From Deltaproteobacteria bacterium (lineage in GTDB: Bacteria > Desulfobacterota > Desulfobacteria > Desulfobacterales > B30-G6): a stretch of 42,763 nt of DNA. The translations under genes were made by a program, and so were the position numbers. Location: positions 1 to 42,763 of the forward strand of contig JAHEIB010000004.1 of NCBI GenBank assembly GCA_024639645.1. Reading direction: 5' to 3'. The notes beneath the pieces are model-generated. The model did no database searches. It was not told the DNA's origin and worked only from the letters and a program-made list of their open reading frames with translations. Positions 16,743-24,922 of the stretch are shown here, piece by piece (the stretch's first letter is position 1; the number at the start of each line of letters is the position of its first letter).

Positions 16743-18244
16743 GGCGTCCCTCCAAATCCGAATCCGGTATTGATCGCATAAAGCAGCGGATGGAAGGTTC
16801 CGGATATCCACACGACACCCAAAACAAACGACAGAATCCCCAGCAATAATCCGGGTATCAACATACTTGCCGGAATTTCGTTGACCCCGGGTTTGCCGGG
16901 AAAGGTGTTTTCTTTTTCCGGGCGGATATACATGATCTCGATGACTCTCCAAAAGTAGATGATCATCAGCAACGTGCTGATAAAGATCACGACCACAAAC
17001 ACGTACCCGCGGGCTTCCAGCGCTGCCAAAATGAGATACCATTTGGTAATAAACCCGACCCCTGGCGGCATGCCGATCATCGCCAGTGCCGCCAGGATCA
17101 TGGCCAGACTTGTATAGGGCATTCTCCGGCCAAGACCGGTAAATTGACGAATATCCCACATATTGTAGCGGTAAATGAAACCACAAGCAGCCATGAACAT
17201 GCAGCCCTTGATCACCGCGTGGTTCACTATATGCATGACGGCCGGCGTCAATCCCAGTGTGGATGATGGGGCCAGGCCGATGGCCAGCACGATATATCCC
17301 ACATTGGCGATACTCGAGTAAGCCAGCATTCGTTTTAGATTGGTTTGTTTGATGGCAAAAATAGAGCCCATGATCATAGCCAGGGCGGCCACCCAGCAGA
17401 TGAAACCAAATACAGGCAGGATTTCCTTGATGAAATTCAGCGTAAATACGGAAAAAATGATACGGATCAGGGCATAGACAAATGTCTTGGCCACGGCAGT
17501 GGAGATAAGCACACTGACTGCCGAAGGCGCAAACGTATACGCATCCGGCTGCCAGCTGTGCAGGGGAAACAGCGCAATTTTGATGGCGAACCCAATGAAA
17601 ATAAAAACGAAAGCTGTCTGAACCACGCGTGAACCGTACATGCCAGGCAGAAGCAGACGTAAATCCTCCATGTTCAGTGAACCGGTAGCGATGTACAAAT
17701 AACCGATTCCTATCAGATAAAACGAAGCTCCGACGGTGCCGATAATGAGATAGCGCAGGCTGGCTAAGGGAGCCTTTGACCCCCCGATGGCAACCAGTGC
17801 ATAACTGGTAAGTGAAGCGACCTCGAGAAGGACAAACAGATTGAACATATCAGCGGTAATAATAATCCCCAGCAACCCGGTCATTAAAAGCATGAAAAGG
17901 CTCCAGAACAGACATATTTTCTCAGGCAGTTCCTTTTCGATGCTCTTTTTGGCATACATTGCCGCCAGCCATCCGACCATGGAGACCAGGCATAGCATGA
18001 ACGCGGTCAGATGATCCACGCGATATTCGATACCCCAAGGGGGTGCCCATCCGCCCAGACGATATTGAATCGTTCCTTGCCGGATGACGGTATCAAGAAT
18101 AGCAATAGCCGATACCACGCACACCGACACCCCCCCCATGGCCATAGGGAAAGCCAAATGTTTGTTCCGCCAACCGAAAAAAAAGACAAAGAAAGAGGCG
18201 AAAAGAGGAGCGACAACAATGATGGCAGGTAACTGTTGAACCAT
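16739..18244 (-). CDS. antiporter subunit D (MrpD/NuoN-like), first of four
   Basis: A 501-residue membrane protein. ATG 18244 after AGG is chosen; the ORF track used TTG 18253. It has the helix-5 glutamate in NLFVLLEVASLTSYALVAI, the helix-7 lysine in GFAIKIALFPLHSWQPDAYTFAPS, and TNLKRMLAYSSIANVGYIV, the standard pattern of Mrp subunit D. It directly follows the cyclic-nucleotide-binding-domain gene (10-bp gap) and overlaps the next subunit by 4 bp. Confidence 0.92.
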   Translation of the reverse strand: MVQQLPAIIVVAPLFASFFVFFFGWRNKHLAFPMAMGGVSVCVVSAIAILDTVIRQGTIQYRLGGWAPPWGIEYRVDHLTAFMLCLVSMVGWLAAMYAKKSIEKELPEKICLFWSLFMLLMTGLLGIIITADMFNLFVLLEVASLTSYALVAIGGSKAPLASLRYLIIGTVGASFYLIGIGYLYIATGSLNMEDLRLLLPGMYGSRVVQTAFVFIFIGFAIKIALFPLHSWQPDAYTFAPSAVSVLISTAVAKTFVYALIRIIFSVFTLNFIKEILPVFGFICWVAALAMIMGSIFAIKQTNLKRMLAYSSIANVGYIVLAIGLAPSSTLGLTPAVMHIVNHAVIKGCMFMAACGFIYRYNMWDIRQFTGLGRRMPYTSLAMILAALAMIGMPPGVGFITKWYLILAALEARGYVFVVVIFISTLLMIIYFWRVIEIMYIRPEKENTFPGKPGVNEIPASMLIPGLLLGILSFVLGVVWISGTFHPLLYAINTGFGFGGTP

Positions 18245-18254
18245 GTGTTCCAAC

Positions 18255-18737
18255 CTAAAATAAGGCGCCGAGATCCGGATGATCCTTGATGGCTTTTATA
18301 AACTGCTCCGTGCGCACGTCATAACGCTTCTTGACGACATGCAACAACCGTTGACTCATGATGTATCCCAAGTGGTGGTTCTGCTCGAAAAGTGTTTTTA
18401 ATTTTTTTGCTCTAAAGGAAAGCAACTGGGTTGGTTCTGCACAAATGGCATCCGTACTGTAGTTTTCCTCGCTGCCATCCAACATGGCTGACCATCCGAT
18501 GGAATAGCCCCGTTTTATCGAGCTTAAGGAAATGGTTATCCCGGAACCTATTCGCTGTTCCAGCAACACCATCCCCTGAAGAATAGAATAGTATCGATCG
18601 GCTTTGTCTCCCTGGTGGAAGACGTACTCTTTCTCATCATACTGTAGCAATTCGGTTATCGGAATCAGTTCGTCAAGCATGTCATCGGTTAGATAGGTCA
18701 GCATGACGATTTGTTTTAGATTTTCTCTGGTTATCAT
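18255..18737 (-). CDS. stand-alone cyclic nucleotide-binding domain protein inside the antiporter operon
   Basis: A 160-residue protein made almost wholly of one cNMP-binding (CAP_ED) domain: EKEYVFHQGDKADRYYSILQGMVLL with a loose phosphate-binding cassette region (RGYSIGWSAMLDGSEENYS). No helix-turn-helix follows; the C-terminus is a short helix. It lies 10 bp upstream of an MrpD-like subunit and 31 bp after MnhC, so it belongs to the operon. A membrane-complex gating or assembly role is more likely than transcription control (inference). The start has AAAGGAG six bases upstream. A second such gene heads the operon. Confidence 0.85.
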   Translation of the reverse strand: MITRENLKQIVMLTYLTDDMLDELIPITELLQYDEKEYVFHQGDKADRYYSILQGMVLLEQRIGSGITISLSSIKRGYSIGWSAMLDGSEENYSTDAICAEPTQLLSFRAKKLKTLFEQNHHLGYIMSQRLLHVVKKRYDVRTEQFIKAIKDHPDLGALF

Positions 18738-18768
18738 TGGTACTCCTTTGTACCCCGCGTTCAGAGTT

Positions 18769-19164
18769 TCAGGTTTCCTGGATCCTCTTAAGAATCTCCT
18801 CTTCTTCCAGGGTGTGATACTGCTGATGAATTCTGATCACCAGCGCCAATGCCACGCCCAGGGTAGCCACGGCTACGACAATGGCGGTCAACATCAGCAC
18901 ATGTGGCAGCGGATTGATATAGTGGCTTGCCGATACCGCTGCATGGACGGTATCATTTCCATGCTCGATGATGGGAATAGTGGCTTTTTCCTTGGCACCA
19001 ACGGAAATAAAAAAAAGAATAACGGCTGTTTGAAGAATGTTCAGGCCGATAATCTTTTTGACCAGATTTTTCTTGACCATGATACCGTAAAGACCAATCA
19101 TCATCAGGATAATATATAACCAGTAGTTAGCCTTTGAAATCAGAATATTCAGTAGCGCATCCAT
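18769..19164 (-). CDS. mnhC: Na+/H+ antiporter subunit C (MnhC/MrpC, NuoK-like)
   Basis: A 131-residue, three-helix protein of the NuoK/MrpC family. Family pattern: MMIGLYGIMVKKNLVKKIIGLNILQTAVILFFIS and LPHVLMLTAIVVAVATLGVALALVIRI. The C-terminal tail is acidic (HTLEEEEILKRIQET). It sits two bases after the MnhB-like gene and before the first cNMP-domain gene. Confidence 0.93.
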   Translation of the reverse strand: MDALLNILISKANYWLYIILMMIGLYGIMVKKNLVKKIIGLNILQTAVILFFISVGAKEKATIPIIEHGNDTVHAAVSASHYINPLPHVLMLTAIVVAVATLGVALALVIRIHQQYHTLEEEEILKRIQET

Positions 19165-19166
19165 GG

Positions 19167-19997
19167 TTACAACCCCTCGTCGTGTCTTCCGGCCGAGGCC
19201 AGGTTGTAGTACAATGTCACGATAACGGCCATGACGGCAATGCCAACACCTATTTCGACGATCAGTATCCCATGGGAGCGGGCTGTGACCGGATCAACAC
19301 CCAGAAGACCGGCCAGCGCACTGTAATCTAAGTAGTTCAACCCAAATAACATGCATAATGCGCCTGTACCCGCATAGATGAAGACGCCCAACGAACTCAA
19401 CATCACGGCTGAACGTTCGCTCATCCGGCGAATGGCTGACCGCAGGTTGAACGCAATGGCATAGATGATCATGGCTGCTCCCAGGATGACGCCACCCTGA
19501 AAACCGCCTCCCGGACTGTGGTGGCCGTGGGCAATGACGTACAATGCGAATATCTGGATAAACGGCACGATCAGTCGGCAGGTTGTCTTAACGATAAGAT
19601 CATGGGGAACCCAATGTGAATCGATCCGTTCGAAGACCACCGAGTCCTCTGGAAAGCGACCCTTTTTATCGATCTTGAGGGTGATACCGGTGGGGATGTG
19701 ACGGTAGAGCCTACTCCCGGATTCCGTTTCCTTGAACGTTCGCAATAGAACGATGCAGGCAATACCAGCCGCAAAGATAACGATGGTTTCAAACATGGTA
19801 TCGTATCCGCGATAATCGGCCAATACAGCGGTGACAAGATTAGGTACAGAGGTGTCTTCCATAGCTTTTTCGATATAGTATGGTGATAAATGGCTGCTGG
19901 CAGGCGACGCCGGGTCTCCCCACGGTGGAAACGCTAGCGATCCGTAGAACAGCACGCTTCCTAGAATGACAACCAGAATCAGTCCAACTATTCTCAA
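19167..19997 (-). CDS. mnhB: MnhB-type antiporter subunit with MbhE-like N-terminal part
   Basis: A 276-residue protein starting at TTG, which overlaps the previous stop, with GGAGGA upstream. Residues 1 to about 95 match the MbhE / MrpA-C-terminal type (ADYRGYDTMFETIVIFAAGIACIVLLR). Residues about 130 to 270 are MnhB (PF04039), with the hallmark HGHHSPGGGFQGGVILGAAMI. In classical Mrp complexes the first part lies at the end of MrpA, so here the MrpA C-terminus has been split off and joined to MrpB, as in hydrogenase-linked and archaeal complexes. Confidence 0.9.
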   Translation of the reverse strand: MRIVGLILVVILGSVLFYGSLAFPPWGDPASPASSHLSPYYIEKAMEDTSVPNLVTAVLADYRGYDTMFETIVIFAAGIACIVLLRTFKETESGSRLYRHIPTGITLKIDKKGRFPEDSVVFERIDSHWVPHDLIVKTTCRLIVPFIQIFALYVIAHGHHSPGGGFQGGVILGAAMIIYAIAFNLRSAIRRMSERSAVMLSSLGVFIYAGTGALCMLFGLNYLDYSALAGLLGVDPVTARSHGILIVEIGVGIAVMAVIVTLYYNLASAGRHDEGL

Positions 19998-20239
19998 TCT
20001 TCTGTCCTCCGCGATGTTCGAAACACGGCCGCTACGAACATGACCGTGCTGACGCCGGCCCCTACCGATGCTTCGGTAAAAGCCACATCAACCGCTCCCA
20101 TAATGGCCCATAGCAGGCACATCATGAAGCTGTAGGCCCCGAACAGAATGGCAGCCCCCAGTAGATCCTTAACACCCAAGGCACCGACGGCCAGGATGAT
20201 GACAATGATCAGGATAGTAATTTCAATCTGCCAGATCAT
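19994..20239 (-). CDS. MbhD-like subunit (DUF4040; equivalent of MrpA C-terminal helices)
   Basis: An 81-residue, three-helix protein. ATG 20239 with GGAGAGGACCAGAC upstream overlaps the mnhG stop (ATGA), so it is preferred to the track start at 20272. The family mark is ALGVKDLLGAAILFGAYSF and VDVAFTEASVGAGVSTVMFVAA (PF13244). Confidence 0.9.
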   Translation of the reverse strand: MIWQIEITILIIVIILAVGALGVKDLLGAAILFGAYSFMMCLLWAIMGAVDVAFTEASVGAGVSTVMFVAAVFRTSRRTED

Positions 20240-20562
20240 GTCTGGTCCTCTCCTGAAGATGGTTTCGTCCAAGGCTTCAATCCGGCCCTGACACCGGCGT
20301 CGACAATGGCGTGGGTTGCCGTTGGACTTGTGATAAAGACAAACACAATAATCAAACCGATTTTCAAAGCCGTTAAAAACAAGCCCTGCACAAAAGCAAT
20401 ATACAGCGCAAGGGCGCCGACGGTGGTCACCAATCCGAAAGTGTCAAGTTTACCGGCCGGATGCAGGCGGGAATAAAAATCCGGAAATCGGAGAATACCC
20501 AGGGTACCACCAGTAAAAAAAATCAGACCGCATATTAAAAGAAGTGTAATAAAGATATTCAT
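20236..20562 (-). CDS. mnhG: Na+/H+ antiporter subunit G (MnhG/PhaG)
   Basis: A 108-residue protein with the MnhG hallmark GTLGILRFPDFYSRLHPAGKLDTFG, and SPTATHAIVDAG after the third helix. It is encoded directly after mnhF with a GGAG ribosome binding site and overlaps the MbhD-like gene by 4 bp. Confidence 0.95.
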   Translation of the reverse strand: MNIFITLLLICGLIFFTGGTLGILRFPDFYSRLHPAGKLDTFGLVTTVGALALYIAFVQGLFLTALKIGLIIVFVFITSPTATHAIVDAGVRAGLKPWTKPSSGEDQT

Positions 20563-20579
20563 TAAGCGTTATCTCCATT

Positions 20580-20864
20580 TCAGTCCGTGTTTTCATCATA
20601 CAAACCTTTTCGTTTCTGAAAATATCGCGAAGCTGCCAGTACGGTGATAAAATTTAACATGGCATAGGCCAGAGCTATATCAACGAACATCTCGACTCGA
20701 TGATACATCAGCCCGATCAGAATCAACAGCGAGGTGGTTTTGCTGCCGATGGCGTTGGTACCGATTAAACGGTCAAGTATCGTAGGCCCGGCTACCGCCC
20801 TGTATAGCGACAGAAACATCAGTAGGCACAGATACAAACCAGCATATAAGAAAACATGTTCCAT
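20580..20864 (-). CDS. mnhF: Na+/H+ antiporter subunit F (MnhF/PhaF)
   Basis: A 94-residue, three-helix protein with the MnhF mark YRAVAGPTILDRLIGTNAIGSK and FVDIALAYAMLNFITVLAASRYFQK. Its start shares one base with the mnhE stop (TAATG). Confidence 0.95.
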   Translation of the reverse strand: MEHVFLYAGLYLCLLMFLSLYRAVAGPTILDRLIGTNAIGSKTTSLLILIGLMYHRVEMFVDIALAYAMLNFITVLAASRYFQKRKGLYDENTD

Positions 20865-21388
20865 TATTCTTTAAATATGCGCTCGATTTGGCGTTCCATT
20901 TCACCGGGTAGCGGGTCACCCGAGGCTACATCGATACAATGAACCGTAAAGCGTCCCATTGCGGAAACATTTACGGTTATAGTTCCAGGAGTCAGCGTGA
21001 TAGAATTGGCAAAGGTTGTTCGTGCGATATCGCTTTCCAGATGACTGTTGAACTCGATGATATGCGGATCGATTAACGCCATCATACGCGGATGAAAGGA
21101 CAAACGGAGTACGTGCAGGTTGGCCAGCAAAATTTGATAGAGTAACCAGGGAACATACAACGCAAATCTAACCCAGCAGGCCAAAAAATCAGTTTTCAAT
21201 CCGGTGGGAAACAGCAGGTCACTGGAGAAAAAGGTGACCAGCAGGCAGGAAACGACACCCAAGGAGAGATGAAACAGATCAAATTTACCCGAAAAGATCA
21301 GCCAGAAACCGATCATGATAACAAATGTAATGATAAAGGGTAATGTAGCTGTCCGTTTTTCAGAGTCGATTTGTGATTGATTCCGCAT
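20864..21388 (-). CDS. mnhE: Na+/H+ antiporter subunit E (MnhE/PhaE)
   Basis: A 174-residue protein with two N-terminal helices, then a soluble domain bearing the MnhE pattern ANSITLTPGTITVNV, followed by FTVHCIDVASGDPLPGEMERQIERIF (PF01899). It is the first core antiporter gene of the operon. About 190 bp without a gene separate it from the upstream duplicated protein, so an extra promoter there is possible, though none is clear. Confidence 0.94.
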   Translation of the reverse strand: MRNQSQIDSEKRTATLPFIITFVIMIGFWLIFSGKFDLFHLSLGVVSCLLVTFFSSDLLFPTGLKTDFLACWVRFALYVPWLLYQILLANLHVLRLSFHPRMMALIDPHIIEFNSHLESDIARTTFANSITLTPGTITVNVSAMGRFTVHCIDVASGDPLPGEMERQIERIFKE

Positions 21389-21579
21389 TGAGACACTCTA
21401 GTCCGGCTCCAGCGTCGATACCATTTTCTTGCCAGCAGGCGATGAGACATTTAACCCATAACGAAGAACCGCTCCTTTTTAAGTAAATATGCTTGGATGA
21501 ATCTGAACAAGAAGGTCGAGGACGCAATAAACGTTTTGCGGTTGGATCCTTTTATTACCTGGGTCCCGGTGTCGACCCA

Positions 21580-22248
21580 TTAACCCCTAACCATTTGATA
21601 ACTGGCCGATTTATATCCCTTCACCTTTCGGATGTGAAATGCAAGGATCCGGCTTTCATACTTGTCGATATAATTTTTAAGCTTCTTTTTGCCTTTTCGA
21701 AACCGTGCACCCTGAAGATTCAAGATCAGGCTGCCTACGTCGTTGACCCTTCCTTCGCAGAGTAGACGCGGACCATCACCGATTAACACTTCCCATTCCC
21801 CGGCAACCAAGATACCCAAATCTTCAAGCATCGGATAGAACTCTTCCATGACATACCGGGCATACTCGTCGTAGTCTTGTTTGCTTTCGGTAGTGACGTT
21901 CCACATCTGATTAAATTTAACAGTGTCTTCACGAATATCGGTGGAATAGGCGTCCTTCTTTCCAGTTGTAACCAGAACCTTGGTCTTGTAATTGGTGATA
22001 TGGTGTTGCAGTTCCGACATCAGCTTTCGATATTTATCACTCCTGAGCGCCTCTTCGAGAAGATCGAGGTCATTGCTGACTGTTTCGAGAATGAAATCAC
22101 TGTAAGCTCCCACCATCACTGACCACGCCGCCACAACATGCATGTTCAATCGATTCACGCCGGGGATAAACTTATTTATGACAAATTTTTCGTAATCATC
22201 TCTTTTGCGTGGATTGACCGTCCAGTAGTGATCAAATTTAACCGGCAT
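21580..22248 (-). CDS. internally duplicated alpha-beta protein, function unknown
   Basis: A 222-residue soluble protein made of two similar halves. The first half reads FDHYWTVNPRKRDDYEKFV ... GVNRLNMHVVAAWSVMVGAYSDFILE, the second FNQMWNVTTESKQDYDEYA ... MLEDLGILVAGEWEVLIGDGPRLLCE. Each half has a strand-helix-strand order like dimeric alpha-beta barrel (NIPSNAP/ABM-like) domains, so the chain may imitate a dimer. GGAGG precedes the ATG. It lies between a cNMP-domain gene and mnhE. Function is not known; heme- or small-ligand binding occurs in that fold class. Confidence 0.65.
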   Translation of the reverse strand: MPVKFDHYWTVNPRKRDDYEKFVINKFIPGVNRLNMHVVAAWSVMVGAYSDFILETVSNDLDLLEEALRSDKYRKLMSELQHHITNYKTKVLVTTGKKDAYSTDIREDTVKFNQMWNVTTESKQDYDEYARYVMEEFYPMLEDLGILVAGEWEVLIGDGPRLLCEGRVNDVGSLILNLQGARFRKGKKKLKNYIDKYESRILAFHIRKVKGYKSASYQMVRG

Positions 22249-22323
22249 AGTTGACCCTCCTTCATACTTATTTCATCGCATTGATATGGAATAACAAATA
22301 CTTAAAGAAATACAATCTTACCA

Positions 22324-22827
22324 CTACCAGCCAAACATCAAATCCTCACCCATGTTTCTGGCGACATGATCTTGAAACTGGTGGAACCGAAACCCCACCA
22401 CCTGAATCATATAGGACATAAAGAGATAGCCCATCTGGAAATCCTGACTGAACAGCTGTAAAAGATCCGATTTAAGCACGCGAACGATATTGCAGGTATC
22501 TGTGACGCAGTAAGCAGAGAGTCTCATTTTATACGGTGGCACAAAACACGACCATCCCAAGACTTTGGCCTCAGGCACTTTGTCTGCTACTTCAATGCTG
22601 TTAACGGTCATATCAGGAGATGTGATTCGTCTATCCGGCAATTCAAAACGAAGATCCACGTTGCCGTCCCTGACAATCCAGAGATGCAGGGCGTCATCAT
22701 TCTGGGTAAACAGCTTATCCCCCCTCTGAAACTCGATTTCTTCACAGTTGGCCTGAAGCTTTCTTAAATGATCCTCATTCATACTTTGGAAAGGCTTTAA
22801 CTGCTGCAAGTCTTTGATTTGTATCAT
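22324..22827 (-). CDS. second stand-alone cyclic nucleotide-binding domain protein
   Basis: A 167-residue protein starting at ATG after AGGAGGTG. One CAP_ED domain occupies most of it: DLQQLKPFQSMNEDHLRKL, GDKLFTQNDDALHLWIVRDGNVDLRF and LGWSCFVPPYKMRLSAYCVTDT. No DNA-binding domain is present. It seems to head the minus-strand operon with the antiporter genes. The pair of such proteins in one operon points to nucleotide-controlled antiport (inference). Confidence 0.85.
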   Translation of the reverse strand: MIQIKDLQQLKPFQSMNEDHLRKLQANCEEIEFQRGDKLFTQNDDALHLWIVRDGNVDLRFELPDRRITSPDMTVNSIEVADKVPEAKVLGWSCFVPPYKMRLSAYCVTDTCNIVRVLKSDLLQLFSQDFQMGYLFMSYMIQVVGFRFHQFQDHVARNMGEDLMFGW

Positions 22828-23089
22828 GATACACCTCCTGTTTAGAGATGATGCAAATGAACTTGAAGCTATAAACAGTATGCTGAAACCAGGGCTATAT
22901 ATGGGTTGAAATTAAAATTAGTACGGATAAGATTTCAGATGTCGATTTCAAAGCATAACTGGTGAGTTCAGCTTCAGAGACATGAGTTGGATGCAAACCG
23001 ACATTTACATATGGTGGCAGTAACAACTAGCAAGCACCATAATTTGAGATACTTATAAAATAATCCAATGATCATCAAAAGTCAAACGA

Positions 23090-23116
23090 TAATAAATTCG
23101 CATTGCGAATTTATTA
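23090..23116. promoter_or_regulatory. 27-bp perfect palindrome, candidate operator
   Basis: TAATAAATTCGCA-T-TGCGAATTTATTA: two perfect 13-base arms around a single T. The near-zero spacer and length suit a dimeric repressor or activator site more than a terminator. It is about 260 bp from the minus-strand operon and 510 bp from livK. Confidence 0.6.
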
Positions 23117-23326
23117 AAATCTAAGTCCTGTGATTTTCGAAGTTATCGTAGTTATAAAGAAGGTGCTGTTTTTCTGGCGTGATCTATGTGGTATGGCACC
23201 TGACGCCGTAGATATGTTAAAATCAGCAAGCCCAACGGGTTTCAAATGTTAATTGGAAGTTCCGGTATGACCCGTGAATAAAACTTACGCTTCACCCCAG
23301 GCCTAGATTAACCAGAGTTTTCTGCC

Positions 23327-23348
23327 AGAATCGAAATTCTCTTTTTTT
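23327..23348 (+). terminator. weak candidate terminator
   Basis: AGAAT-CGAA-ATTCT forms a five-pair stem, followed by C and seven T. The stem is short, but the T-tract is long. No annotated plus-strand gene ends here, so it would serve an unannotated transcript. Confidence 0.3.
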
Positions 23349-23628
23349 GCTCGCTACAGCGGCTCAGATATACTTGAGAATACACTCAAACCCCTCGATT
23401 TTTCAACAAATTACCGCTTGACATACCTCCCGGCTTGTGATCTTCTTATTTTCACTCATCGCCAGGTTATACATTGAAGACAAACCCTTTATCCTATACA
23501 CTTTGTCCGTATTCTTGACACGCGGTTTTATAAAACAGGAACATGGTTCATTGAGTTAGGTATAAATCAAGCATCACACCCGAACAGATTTTCTTATCAA
23601 TCATTTCAGGTAAAAGGAGGGTCTAAAA

Positions 23629-24900
23629 ATGAAAACCAGACAGTGGAAGATTTTATTGATTCTTTTAACCTTAGTGTGTTTTCTCTTACCGTCCCAACAG
23701 GTCCTGGCAGAAGAACCGATTGTTCTGGGTTGTCCGCTCTCAACTGCTTTTCTATATGGGTGGGCTGCGGAGAGGGGCTTCAAACTGGCTGTCGATGAAA
23801 TTAATGCAAAAGGAGGTGTAAACGTCGGTGGCTCAAAACGCTTACTCAAAGTAGAAGTCATTGATACCCGGGACCTGGAACCGGGTGTACCCGTCAGTGA
23901 AGCCCTCCTGGCTGTGGAAAAGCTGATTCTGAACAAAAAAGCTGATTTTATCATGGGTGGCCCCGTACGTTCCGAGGCTGCGCTGGCGACCATGTCACTG
24001 CTCAACAAGTACAAAAAAGTCTCCATCGTCACCACCGGCGTCCTGACACCCAACTATCACGCCATGGTGGCCAAAGAGTATGACAAGTATAAATACTGCT
24101 TCCGTATCCACGGTGAGGCAAAAAACCTTGTGGGTGAAATGTTTGCCAATTTTTCTGATCTGAAAGAAAAATATCAATTCAATAACCTGTTCATCATCGC
24201 CCAGGACGTTTCCCATGCCCGGGGCGCTGCCAAAGTCATGAAAGCGGTAGCTGAGAAAAAAGGCTGGAATGTGACCGGTGTTGAGATTTTTCCCACCGGG
24301 GCAACCGATTTCTCCATGGCTTTGCTTAAAGCAAAGAAAACCAATACTGAAATCATCAACATCTGGATGGACATGCCGGAAAGCGCTATCCTGCTCAAGC
24401 AATGGTATGAGATGAAGATACCCGCCCTGCCCTTTGGATCGACCCTCGCAGCCGCCGAACAACCCGGTTTCTGGGAAGCAACGGACGGCAAGGGAGAATA
24501 CACCCTGTGCAATGTGGTCAATGCCGGGAATGCCCCATCCAATGCCACCCCTTGGACCATGGAATTTTATGAGGCCTATACCAAGAAGTGGGGGGTGGAA
24601 CCCGAAGGCCTGGGGACCTCCAGTAGTTACATGGCCGTCTACGTGCTCAGGGACGCCATCGAGCGTGCCGGCAGCCTGGATCCGGACAAGGTCATTTCGG
24701 AATTGGAAAAAACTGATTTAATGGGGGTATACGGGCGTCTGCGCTTTGATCCAAAGAGCCACCAGGTTATTCCGGCCAACGACCCAAAAGAGGGCGTTGT
24801 GGGAAGCATCCTGCAATGGCAGGACGGGAAACGGGTTGTCGTGTATCCCAAGAGTATCGCCACAGGGGCTATCCAACTGCCGCCCTGGATGGGAAAATAA
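23629..24900 (+). CDS. livK: periplasmic amino acid/organic acid-binding protein of ABC importer
   Basis: A 423-residue type I periplasmic binding protein (Peripla_BP_6). A signal peptide of about 27 residues ends at QQVLA. The mature protein starts EEPIVLGCPLSTAFLYGWAAERGFKLAVDEINAKGGVNVGG, a standard LivK/Amino-acid receptor opening. AAAGGAGGG lies before the ATG. It heads an operon livK-H-M-G-F followed by a ligase. In anaerobic degraders such importers often carry aromatic or other carboxylic acids rather than leucine, and the coupled ligase favours that here (inference); the gene symbol denotes the family only. Confidence 0.9.
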   Translation: MKTRQWKILLILLTLVCFLLPSQQVLAEEPIVLGCPLSTAFLYGWAAERGFKLAVDEINAKGGVNVGGSKRLLKVEVIDTRDLEPGVPVSEALLAVEKLILNKKADFIMGGPVRSEAALATMSLLNKYKKVSIVTTGVLTPNYHAMVAKEYDKYKYCFRIHGEAKNLVGEMFANFSDLKEKYQFNNLFIIAQDVSHARGAAKVMKAVAEKKGWNVTGVEIFPTGATDFSMALLKAKKTNTEIINIWMDMPESAILLKQWYEMKIPALPFGSTLAAAEQPGFWEATDGKGEYTLCNVVNAGNAPSNATPWTMEFYEAYTKKWGVEPEGLGTSSSYMAVYVLRDAIERAGSLDPDKVISELEKTDLMGVYGRLRFDPKSHQVIPANDPKEGVVGSILQWQDGKRVVVYPKSIATGAIQLPPWMGK

Positions 24901-24922
24901 ATCAAAGATTATATTATAGCTT

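Larger units (their letters stand above)
22828..23628. other. 800-bp intergenic region between divergent antiporter and liv operons
   Basis: No ORF with a good ribosome binding site is seen. The region is AT-rich. It contains a 27-bp palindrome (23090-23116), interleaved complementary segments (23162-23207) and a weak hairpin with seven T (23327-23348), all listed separately. It should hold the promoters of both flanking operons, but no sigma-70 or sigma-54 pair with good spacing could be assigned. An unannotated small RNA on the plus strand ending near 23348 is possible. Confidence 0.5.

Noticed and set aside
16743-17186. N-terminal 148 residues of the track ORF 15231-17186
   Set aside because: They are an out-of-frame reading of the upstream antiporter gene; the coupled ATG at 16742 starts the real protein.
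23400-23628. sigma-70 promoter for livK from TTGACA at 23419 or 23516
   Set aside because: Neither TTGACA has a -10-like hexamer at 16-18 bases.
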